64,000 nt of DNA from Patagioenas fasciata. Taxonomy: Eukaryota > Chordata > Aves > Columbiformes > Columbidae. Positions 1 to 12,000 of this stretch are shown here, piece by piece; position 1 is the stretch's first letter; each line of letters starts with the position of its first letter. The notes beneath the pieces were generated by a model. The model saw only the letters and a program-made list of their open reading frames with translations. It ran no database searches and had not been told where the DNA came from. The stretch covers positions 49,823,661 through 49,887,660 of the forward strand of contig NC_092522.1 of the NCBI RefSeq assembly GCF_037038585.1, in the 5' to 3' direction. Made by a program: the position numbers and the translations under genes.

Positions 1-34
1 GCTCAAACAGAGCAAGTTCAGCATTTTTCATATC
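1..34 (-). CDS. TTC13: TTC13 exon 6 (partial, cut by window edge)
   Basis: Acceptor TTTTTCAG, then codons for [11 protein letters not shown], matching human [11 protein letters not shown]. The exon continues beyond position 1. Confidence 0.88.
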
Positions 35-3000
35 CTGAAAAAGAGAAAAATAAAAATGGTAAATAACTGTGCACACTTAGAGTAGTATACTCTGAAGACT
101 GAAAGAAAACCAGATTGGCTGTGTTTCAGAAACTAGCATAAAGTGGTAGTGAAACAGCCCTTCACACCTTTGCTAATAATATTAAGAAGCAGTATTCTAC
201 AAATAGTTGAGAAAATTCCCACCTATCTGTTATAAGCAAGAAAAATAAATTTTACTTGTACACATCATCTTTGTGCTGTATCTCTAAAAATGTATTAATA
301 TAACTCCATGAATAAACATTAGGTTTGTGGCTCCATAGCTACTTTTATTGGCAGCAAAGCTGCCAATTCACACAACTCGTGACCTCCAATTCGCACATAC
401 TCTCGCCTACTACTGTTTTCATCAGTACTGTCTGTAACTTAAGCCAAGTTTTAATAGTATTGGTGAATGGTTTGATGCCATCAGCACCTTGCCTAGCTAA
501 ATCTTTATAATATTCTCAGTAAATTGTAGGATTGAAGCAGTTACCTAATTAAAAAAAAAAAAATCAAACTGATTAGATGGCAAGTTCTGCATTAGATTTC
601 ATTGATCTTTTTTAAGACAAAGAAGTTTTGCATGTGACGAACATCATCTGTGTGTCTTGAAAGTGTCACTCCTGGAAACTTCTATGAAGTGAAGCTGTCT
701 CAAGATCCAGACAAACTGAGAAAACAAACTCATACTGGTGTTAAAAACATGGGGGAAAGAGGGTGGATGTTCAGAGAGATGGCATTTGTCTTCCCAAGTA
801 ACTGTTATGTGTGAAGGAGCCTGGCTGCCCTGGAGATAGCTGAACACCTGCCCGCCCATGGCAAGTAGTGAATGAATTTGTGTTTTGCTTTGCTTGTGTG
901 TTCGACTTCTACTTCACTTATCAAACTGTCTTTACCTCAACCCATGAGTTTTCTCACTTTTACTCTTCCAATTCTCTCCCCCAGACAACTGCTGGAGGAA
1001 GGAAGTGAATGGCTGTGTGGGGCTTAGTTGCCGGCGGCGGTTAAACCACAACATAATTGTTTTTTTTAACAAATTGAAGGTGGTATACATATCAAGAGGC
1101 ATAAGCAATCAAGAAGCAATATAAAGCCTACCGGACTGCAAGAGCTGACAGTGTTTCCAAGTCTCAATAAAAGACTTTTTCATTTCCAAATAGAGATTAG
1201 ATGTGGAGACAAATTCAATAGGACTTCATAAACCTGCTTCTCAGAGCCAAGGTACTGCCTGTTATCTAATATGGTGTCCTAGTTTTGTTAAAAACAGGTT
1301 TCTCTTTTGGTGAATTTGCCTGTCAGCTAAAGCCTTCATGTTAGTTGCATTTTCCTGGAGAACCCAACACATGTTTTGGTTAAACCTAGCAATGGAATGC
1401 AAACTTATTGATAAGCACGGATGGACATCTCGCGAGAGGGGCAACGAGAAAACTGATGACCGAGAGACTGACCAATGGTGTATAACATTCCATTCACGCG
1501 AATACTTCATATAAAAGTGGGAGACCACGAGGATCTCGTCCCTTTTTTCCCTTTTTTTTTCCCTTTTTCCTCATGGCTGACATTAGGAAAGGACCTTGAT
1601 GGTCGTCCCTGCGAACTGAGGCCTAGTGAGAGACTGAATCCAGCTCCGGTTGGCTACAGAGTCTAATCCAGGACTTTGGGTGCTGGCTCTGCAGTTGCTG
1701 AGACTTACAAGATTGGTTTTGTATTATTTTCTCTATTCTTATTGGTAGCATTAGTAAAACATCTTTAACTTTGCCAACTCTCTTCTCTCTGTCCTTCTTT
1801 CCCCCCCCCATCGCCTGTCCTGAGTGGGAAGGGGGGAGAGGGAGGGGCAAAAGGGGGAAGTGGGGGGGGAGAGGAGGTTAACAATACATCTGCCAGGGTT
1901 TGATTGTCACCCCGCAATCTTAACTCTCGACAGATAATTGGCGCCCAACGTGGGGCAAGAGAAAGGGGTAAATTTGGAGATTTTTGACTTTTCTACTGCT
2001 CTGACGTACCTTTCAATTTTCTTGGCACGGTGTCAACTCATAGAGTTGTGATACTCGCGCGTCTGTTTGATTCGGATATTATTTAGTGGTATTAAGGCAA
2101 AGTGAATTACATTGATTTAAAGATGTTATGGCAAAAGTTGTATCAGTTATTTTCTACATTGTGCTCGCTGATCCCATATCTGTGTTGGTGTTTCTTTCTG
2201 AATCGAAGTATTCATTATATAACAAGAAGAAACTGGACAGCGGTCATGATGATTCTGTGTGGTACGGCACTGGTTTATTTCATTATACTGCAGCCGCTAA
2301 TGAATTTCTACTCGCTTCTGCTTTACCTTGAAAAACCTCCAGGAGAGATTAAAGAGCAGAATGGCTCTATATTTGCTAATTGGTCAAGCGAATCTTTAGA
2401 AAGGCTGACTAACAATACTTTCGTGTTTTCGCTGGGACAGTTTGCAAATGTTTTAGAGAACTTTGAATATCCTTGGAGCTTTGATAGAACTGTGATGGTG
2501 TTATCTGGTTTGCTGAATGTGTGTCAGTTTGTGTTACTGTTAAGAGAAATGAGGTTCAATAGGAAGTTTGCGTCTCTTTTTAGTCCTGAGATTTGCAGTG
2601 TGTCTTCGGAAGCTCTAGCAAAAAGCACTCCTAGCCGCTCGAGAAAAGGCAAAACAGGCAAAGCTGCTGCTGCAGCCACTGCCCCCCCAACCGCGGCTTC
2701 ACAGGCTGAAGCTACAGCTCCTCCGCAGAGCTCCTCTGCCAAGGTCGCTGCAGATAACGTTACTTCTCCAGCCTCAAAGCCTAACAAGGCAGCCCCCCCG
2801 TCTTCACACGCTGGGCACTGTTGCTGCTGTAACCACAGCAATCACTGTGACAGTCATTCAGACTCTGAAAATGAATCAAATGATGGTGAACCCATATCAG
2901 CATCAGTTGCTGGTTGTAAGAAAGTCACTAGAAAGACTACCTGTGCAGCAGGTGATGGCACAGGGCCAACATCAACCCAAGGGGCATCATCAGGACAGGG

Positions 3001-6000
3001 TGGAGATGAAGTGACCACCACTCGGTCCTTTTCTCCAGGTGAGCTGAGAGATCACGACGACTAAAGTCTTTTCGCAGAAGGTGAGAATATTTTAACCTGG
3101 CTGCTGCGATGCTGGGACAATGGGGCAGAAACAATTGAATTAGAAGGCGGTGAAGCCAGGCAGCTGGGATCTCTGCCAAAAGATTCCACCATTGATAGGG
3201 CAATTTCAAGAGAGTCTAATGCCGCTACTCTCTGGATCCGACTCCTGGCAGCTATGAAAGTCAGATTTCCCTACAAGGAAGATTGTACATCCAAGTTAGG
3301 GAAATGGAATACTATGGAGAGAGGTATCTAGTTCCTGAGAGAATTAGCTGTGCGAGAGATCATCTATCTAGGACCAAACAGCCAAGAGGGGAGAGACCCA
3401 GATAGAATCAATTGTACAAAATCTATGTGGCGCAGATTTGTACAAAGTGCACCACCTGCATATGCTAAGTCATTGGCAGGAATGGTCTGGTCAGCTAGAG
3501 GTGTACAAGAAACCAATGAAGTGATTGAGCAGCTCTGGTACTTTGAGGACAGCCTTGCTGGTTCTCTACGGGCTTGTGTCTCCACTGTGGAGAAACTGTG
3601 TGAAAAATCTGATGACCGGTTTGAAAAGCTGTTGCAAGAAATCAAAGAGCTCAGAGAAGACTCGTACCGTTCACGACCTGCACAAACCTATGTTTCAGCT
3701 GTTAGGAGAAGGTGTTTCCAATCTCGAGAGAGAGGGCAGAGACAGCCCACAAAAAGAGGTTCACTGTGGTTCTTCCTACATGAGCAGGGAGAAAACATGA
3801 ATAAGTGGCATGGAAGGCCTACCTCAGAACTTCAAGAACGAGTACGTGAGATAAAAGGAAAAACTCCTAGGAAGGTGGCTGCTCCAGTTTACAAAAGGAG
3901 CAGAAGAGATTCTGATGCTCTTGAAGGAACCTCTAATTCACACCCAGGGACTGTGCAAAACAGGAATTAGAGGTGCCCTGCCTCCAACCAGGTGGAGGAA
4001 AGGGATAACAGAGTTTATTGGACTGTACAAATACTATGGCCTGGTACAACACAACCCCAGGAGTACAAAGCTTTAGTGAACACTGGTGCTCAGTGCACAA
4101 TAATTCCTTCTAATTATAAAGGAACACAATCCATCAATATTGTTGGAGTGACTGGGGGATCCCAGGAACTGACTGTTGTAGAGGCTGAAATGAGCCTAAC
4201 TGGAAAAAACTGGCAAAAGCATCCTATTGTGACTGGTCCAGATGCTCCGTGCATCCTTGGTATAGACTACCTCAGGAGAGGGTATTTTAAGGACCCAAAA
4301 GGGTATAGGTGGGCACTTGGTATAGCAGCTGTGGACACTGAGAAAATTGAACAGCTGTCTGATTCGTCTGGTCTTTCAGATGATCCTTCTGTTGTAGGAC
4401 TGCTGATGGTTGACGATCAGCAGGTGCCAATTGCTACCACAACAGTGCATCGCCGACAATATCGCACCAATCAAGACTCTTTGATTCCTATCCAGAAGCT
4501 GATCCGTCAATTGGAAAGCCAGGGTGTGATCAGTAAGACTCGCTCACCTTTTAACAGCCCAATCTGGCCAGTGCGTAAGTCTAGTGACGAGTGGAGACTA
4601 ACTGTAGACTATCGTGGCCTGAATGAAGTTACACCACCACTGAGTGCTGCTGTGCCTGACATGCTAGAACTGCAATTTGAACTGGAGTCAAAGGCAGCCA
4701 AGTGGTATGCTACAACTGACATTCCTAATGCATTTTTCTCTATTCCTGTAGCAGCAGAGTGCAGGCCGCAGTTTGCTTTCACTTGGAGGGGCATCCAGTA
4801 TACATGGAATCGCTCGCCCCAGGGGTGGAAACACAGTCCTACCATCTGCCATGGACTGATCCAGACCACGCTGGAGCAAGGTGAAGCTCCAGAACACTTG
4901 CAATATATTGATGACATCATCGTATGGGGCGACACAGCGAAAGAAGTCTTCGAGAAAGGTGAGAGAATAATTCATATTCTTTTGGATGCTGGTTTTGCCA
5001 TAAAACGAAGCAAGGTCAAGGGACCTGCACGAGAGATCCAGTTTTTAGGAATAAAATGGCAAGATGGCTGTCGTCAGATCCCAATGGATGTGATCAACAA
5101 AATTGCAGCAATGTCTCCACCTACTAATAAAAAGGAGACACAGACTTTCTTGGGCATTGTAGGTTTTTGGAGAATGCATATTCCTGACTACAGCCACATT
5201 GTGAGCCCTCTCTATCGAGTGACTTGTAAAAAGAACCAATTTGAGTGGGGCCCTGAACAACGACAAGCCTTTGAACAAATTAAGCATGAGATAACTCATG
5301 CGGTGGCCCTTGGACCAGTCCGAACTGGACTAGATGTTAAAAATGTGCTCTACACCGCAGCCGGAGATAATGGACTTACCTGGAGCCTCTGGCAGAAAGC
5401 ACCAGGAGAAACCCGAGGTCGACCCTTAGGTTTTTGGAGTCGAGGATACAAAGGATCTGAGGCCAACTATACTCCAACTGAAAAGGAGATACTAGCAGCA
5501 TATGAAGGAGTTCGAGCTGCTTCAGAAGTGATCGGCACTGAAGTACAGCTCCTCCTGGCACCTCGACTGCTGGTGCTGAGCTGGATGTTCAAAGGGACGG
5601 TTCCCTCTCCACATCATGCAACCGAAGTTACATGGAGTAAATTGATTGCACTGATCACGCAACGAGCTCAAATTGGAAGTCACAACTGCCCAGGAATATT
5701 AGAAGTGATTACAGACTGGCCAGAAAGCAAAGACTTTGGGATGTCTCCAGATGAGGAGGAAGTAAAACATGCTGAAGAAGCACCACCATATAATACGCTT
5801 TCAGAGACTGATAAACGGTATGCACTGTTCACAGATGGATCCTGTCGTCTTGTAGGAAAACATCGAAGGTGGAAAGCTGCTGTGTGGAGTCCCACACGAC
5901 AAGTTACAGAAGCCACTGAAGGACAAGGTGAATCCAGTCAGTTTGCAGAAGTGAAAGCCATCCAGCTGGCTTTGGACATTGCTGAACGAGAGAAGTGGCC

Positions 6001-9000
6001 AATACTTTATCTCTATACTGACTCATGGATGGTAGCAAATGCCTTGTGGGGGTGGCTACAGCAATGGAAGAAAAGCAACTGGCAGCGCAGAGGTAAACCC
6101 ATTTGGGCTGCCACACTGTGGCAAGACATTGCTGCTCGGCTAGAGAGCCTGCCTGTGAAAGTTCGTCATGTAGATGTTCATGTGCCTAGAAGTCGAGCCA
6201 CAGAGGAACATCTAAACAACCAACAAGCAGATCAAGCTGCTAAGATTAAAGTAGCTGAGGTGGACTTGGACTGGCAACATAAAGGTGAACTTTTCCTAGC
6301 TCGGTGGGCCCATGATGCTTCAGGGCATCAAGGTAGAGATGCAACATACAAATGGGCTCGTGATCGAGGGGTGGATTTAACTATGGACACTATTTCACAG
6401 GTTATTCATGAATGTGAAACTTGCGCCGAAATCAAACAAGCAAAACGGTTAAAACCTGTATGGTATGGGGGGCGATGGTTAAAGTATAAGTATGGAGAAG
6501 CTTGGCAGATTGATTATATTACACTTGCACAAACACGTCAAGGTAAGCGTTATGTACTTACAATGGTGGAAGCAACCTCTGGATGGCTGGAAACATGTGC
6601 CGTACCTCATGCTACAGCCCGAAATACTATCTTGGGCCTTGAGAAGCAAGTCCTTTGGCGGCATGGTACGCCAGAAAGAACTGAATCAGACAATGGTACT
6701 CATTTCAAAAACAGTCTTATAGACAAATGGGCCAAAGAACATGGTATTGAGTGGGTATATCATATTCCATATCATGCACCAGCCTCTGGGAAAATTGAAA
6801 GGTACAATGGTTTGTTAAAAACTACACTAAAGGCACTTGGTGGTGGAACCTTTAAAAACTGGGATTCACATTTAGCAAAAGCCACTTGGTTGGTCAACAC
6901 TAGGGGATCAACCAATCGAGCCGGGCCTGCCCAATCAGAAATTCTACGGACTGTAGGAGGAGATAAAGTCCCTGTAGTACACATAAAAAATATGTTAGGA
7001 AAGGCAGTCTGGGTTACTCCTGCCTCAGGCAAAGGCAAACCTATTCGTGGGATTGTTTTTGCCCAGGGACCTGGCAGCACCTGGTGGGTGATGCTTAAGG
7101 ATGGAGAAGTTCGGTGTGTACCTCAAGGGGATTTGATTTTAGGTGAAAATATGCAATGCTGAACTGTATGATGTGAATTGCCGCACTAACAATGTTTAAT
7201 AAGTGTCTTTCAGATCAAGACAATGGTGATGAAACTACAGCTAGCTTCTTCGAGTGGCGCCCAACACCTTCTTCGAAGTTGGTGTCCTTAACCCACAAAC
7301 AGTGGTCATGAGATGCACTTGTACCATTTTTCCTGCCCTGGGAGACTGTTGTGACAAAATGAACTTAATGAACTTTTCAAAGGATGGTCCACTGATTAAT
7401 TACTCCTGTGTATATATGTACATATGTATATATATATATAGTAGTGATTAATTAGATTGTATTGATAGATTGTATTGATAAGGTTTAAGTATTCAGTGAA
7501 TGTCATATTATAAGGGGTGGAATGTTCTGGTTTTGTTAAAAACAGGTTTCTCTTTTGGTGAATTTGCCTGTCAGCTAAAGCCTTCATGTTAGTTGCATTT
7601 TCCTGGAGAACCCAACACATGTTTTGGTTAAACCTAGCAATGGAATGCAAACTTATTGATAAGCACAGATGGACATCTCGCGAGAGAGGCAACGAGAAAA
7701 CTGATGACCGAGAGACTGACCAATGGTGTATAACATTCCATTCACGTGAATACTTCATATAAAAGTGGGAGACCACGAGGATCTCGTCCCTTTTTTCCCT
7801 TTTTTTTTTCCCTTTTTCCTCATGGCTGACATTAGGAAAGGACCTTGATGGTTGTCCCTGCGAACTGAGGCCTAGTGAGAGACTGAATCCAGCTCCGGTT
7901 GGCTACAGAGTCTAATCCAGGACTTTGGGTGCTGGCTCTGCAGTTGCTGAGACTTACAAGATTGGTTTTGTATTATTTTCTCTATTCTTATTAGTAGCAT
8001 TAGTAAAACATCTTTAACTTTGCCAACTCTCTTCTCTCTGTCCTTCTTTCCCTCCCGATCGCCTGTCCTGAGTGGGAAGGGGGGAGAGGGAGGGGCAAAA
8101 GGGGGAAGTGGCGGGGGGAGAGGAGGTTAACAATACATCTGCCAGGGTTTGATTGTCACCCCGCAATCTTAACCCTTGACATATGGTAACTCTTAAGTGG
8201 CTGTGGCTCCCAGCCTTACTATCCACCACTCCCAACTGTGCCTGTATCCTCCCCTTAGGCACCCTCACTTCAGGGTGCTTTACTCCCACAGTCCCACAAA
8301 GCGAATGTACCCATGGCTTGAGCAGTATGATCCACTAGATCCCCCTAGGTTATGGACCACCTACCCATGGATGGACACAGCATTATAGTAGGACAGCACA
8401 AAGCCTTTGGGATGTACCCAGCAAGCTCTAATTAGTCTATCACTTCTGTTACAGGCCTTCTAATGACTTGGATTCAAATAATTCAGTCAGATATTAATTT
8501 AAATAATTATCTACTCACATGTAGTCCTTTTTTTCCATATGCTATCCCTCGTCCATAAATTGCACTAACCAGCTCTGGTTCTTCCTGTTAAGATTAAAAA
8601 TTAACACAATAATCAGTTAGGTTTGCTTTTTTATTTTTTATAAAAGGTATATTTATTCAACATGTATTTTATTCTTGTAGATCTTAAGTAGTAAGCGATG
8701 AACAATCATAGTTGTCAGAAAAGTAAGTTTATTATATTACATTCCATATTTTCATATGCTGACAACTTCCAATTCAATATCCTCGAATTGTGCCAGAGTA
8801 TTTGTCTGGAAAATGAGTTAAAGTGCAGTTACAGCAGCAGTGACCACCTATCAGAAGCTATGTACACATTAGTATAGTCTGTTGTCTAAACTTCATTACT
8901 TGTAACCTTATTGGTAATTACATGACTTCTTTTGTCTAATGTCACTGAAGCGATAATAAGATATAATTCAGCCATTCAAAGCTTGTTTTGTTTGCAATTT

Positions 9001-12000
9001 AAATTTAGGATTTAAAATTAGGAAGCAGGAAATTGTGACATCCTGATGAAATTTGTATTCAAGCAGCAACTACTAGAGGCGTTCTGCCAAAAAAATTCTG
9101 CAAACAAACCTTCCTTGGGTTAGATTTAATTCCCTGGCTTTCCAACTTCGGCACTTAAGAGGATGCATCTTACATAGTGAATATATTTCTTGTTCAGTAT
9201 TATTTACTCCAGATAAGGTTTCCCATCCAAATTTGAAGAACTACAACAGTGAAACTGATTTTCTTGGCACAACACCTGTGCAGTCAGTTTCCCTGAAAAC
9301 CAGTCAGGAATCAGGCGTCTTCACACCTGCAACCAACACAGCTGTGCTACACAAGTTTGTAGCATAGACTCACTCTCATTTAATCGGGACAACTGCCAAG
9401 AAACAAATTCTTTCATTGACAAAACAACAGAGAGGTGGCACAACAATGCTGGCAGCTTGCCAGACCTGAGCTGATTCTGAGTGTACACTTGTCAACATCA
9501 GCTTTATGTAACTTCACTACTTTTAATACAGCGGATAAGCAAGGCTGTTTTGTTCTGCTAAATGTTTTAGTACCCATTATATATCTATTTAAAATTGCCT
9601 TATGGAAGACAGAGTAAACAATCATAACCACTTTCCAGCCTCTCAGACATACAATAAGCATATTAATTTCAGCTGAGATGTGTGCATTGCATTCACACTT
9701 CCCACAGTATCTTTCTGCAGTCAGTGTATCTTGCTTATCTTCATTTATATTAAGTTTCTCTCTAAACGAAGAGAAGGCAGGAAACATTATATAAGCTTAG
9801 CGGGTTTTGAAGCAGGAGTTCTCATTAGGGTTAAAAAAAAATCCTCCCATTGAAAACAAATCAGAGGTCACTAAGCACCTAAAAAAACCTCTAACACAAC
9901 AACAACACCCCCCACACATACACACACACAAAAACATCTGGTCCTCTGATAAGTTCCCTGGAATCATTTCGCTAAATTGCCATACTTTCACTCACTTGCA
10001 GTATGAGACATATGATATTTGAGTAAATAAAAACAAAAACATGCTAGTATTTGCAGTATTACTTTCAGCTTGCATTTGTGTACTACAACCAGCTTAGATC
10101 AAAAAGCAAGTCTGTACATCTTGTAGTCCAGACTCTTAGCCATAAAAATACATTCTTTTGAAATGAGCTTTAGTTGAAGCTTTTGAACTGTTGGGATTGT
10201 TTTTGTTTTAACAGTTGATACATTCTACTTCACAGAAGAAGATTTTGAATAAAAGAAATCTTGAAGTATTAGTTATGTTTTACTTAAATATTAAACTCAA
10301 ATACTCATGCTGAAAAAGAAGGATAAACCCACGATATACTATCATTTATTATCATGAAAACAATGCAGTACTTGTCACTAGCAGTAAGTGATCTCTGTCA
10401 GGCTTTTTTTCTGATGTTACTGGCAACATGCTAACTGCAACCCTCAAAACCCCAGATTAAAATATCTCAGCCTACACATTAAGAGGACAATTAAAGGAAC
10501 TTCAATTTTGCACAGGTCAGGTTTCCAAATATGTTTTGTTTTGGTTTTTTTTCCCTCTGGTCAAAGTACCATTAAAAGTTTATTCCTACAGATGAGAAAA
10601 ATACTCACCAATTAACCAAGATACAGAACCACCTTTAAGAGTATGCTCATGTTTGGATCGGAAAAAAAAAAAGAACAAATAACAAATTGCTCTCATTTTA
10701 AAACCCTTAATTGAACATTTGTTTTAGTAAAAGCCATATCTTTTAATTCATAATTTCATACAGCCATTTTTAGGGGCTCAAACAGAAAACTTACCTGCAG
10801 CATTGTTGAAAAATGTCGTATGGCTTCATCGTACAAGCCGTTGCCAATCAACACATAAGCAATTGCTAACAAAAAATTAAAAGTGTAAATAAAACAGCAA
10901 AATCGATCTCATTTTTAAAGACATTTTACATTTACATTTAGTTGTATTTAATCTAAGTTCCTACATTGCACTGAAGATTTAAGTAGCCTAATATTTTCTG
11001 AACTTCCCTCAACCATTACAGAGCATTTGTTCACTATTCAATTCATACTGTGCTCATCAGAATTGTTTTGAGTTTTGGGATTCATTTGGTTTTTTGTCTC
11101 TCCTTTTTGCAAGTTGTTCAGGAAAGGGTCTTGCTTCTAAAGTACTTCAGAAAGGTACCGTGATCCCATTTAATAGCCCTAGATGCTTTCTCAATGGTAA
11201 GTGAGCCTGGATAACACTGCTTAACTTCTCTCATAATTCCATTAGAGAACATCTGAGGGTACCTGTTTCTACACATTTTGCTAAACTTTACTAGCTCACA
11301 GTAAGTTTTTCCTTCATTTTAATTAATTCGAAAAACTACAGCTAAAGTGATTCCATTGTTTACAAAAATACTTTAAAGTTCTTGCATATCCCCCTGTTTT
11401 GGAGCAGAAGTCAAGCATCTGAAAAAGAAACAGATCACTGTTGCAAAAACATGTTCCTGTAACCTCCAAAAGATACAAAAATACAGTGAAGTCGTAAGAC
11501 TGGAAAGCTGTGATTGTGCTTGCATGTCTGAAGTTCAGTATTTACAGTTGAATATCTCAAGATTGTTTCATTTTGCATGTTCTAATCTCCCACAGTTTTT
11601 AACTCCAGACTACACTGCCCACAAAAACCAAGTATCTTGCAGACCAGAGCTATAAAAGGTAAAATACAACTTTCCCCCAGGCAGTTCGCATGAATGGCTG
11701 ACAGGGGAGCTAAAAGCAGGAATTCACCTTTCTCCATACTTCTAATGAGCTTTTGCAGTCACTCAAACAGAATGGAAAAGGTACCTAGCAGCTTAATCAT
11801 TTAGTCAAATGTGAGAAAGGAAACCTTGCCTCATTCTTGGAGCAGTTCTGTTATGAAGAAGGAAGTATTTGTGTGCAATAGAAGCTTTTTCCTCAATACA
11901 TAAAAAGCTTCACTTGATACAGATACATAGAATTGCCAAAAAAATCCCAAAGAAAATTGGCAGAGTGAAGGACAGGTTGAAGAGCTCTTTAATTTTCCTC

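Larger units (their letters stand above)
1275..8181 (+). mobile_element. ERVL-type (class III) endogenous retrovirus fossil with both LTRs, no env
   Basis: A 6.9-kb element with LTR, tRNA-Lys-type primer site, a 5' frame in gag position, a gag-like region, a long pol frame, a polypurine tract and a second LTR, flanked by TATGG duplications. The pol sequence ([32 protein letters not shown]) belongs to the ERVL group common in birds. There is no env and no evident dUTPase; only about 350 bp lie between pol and the polypurine tract. By eye the two LTRs differ at about 13-15 of 658 positions (about 2%), suggesting a few million years at avian neutral rates. Pol looks whole; the gag region looks broken in about two or three places. 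It sits antisense within TTC13 intron 5. Confidence 0.95.
35..8518 (-). other. TTC13 intron 5
   Basis: About 8.5 kb, most of it retroviral: an old minus-strand LTR piece (about 690-1053) and the complete plus-strand ERVL-type element (1275-8181). Positions 35-689 are A/T-rich with nothing recognised. Positions 1054-1269 hold a TATAAAG and an AATAAAAG that look faintly LTR-like but are unassigned. Positions 8187-8518 are unassigned. Confidence 0.9.
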
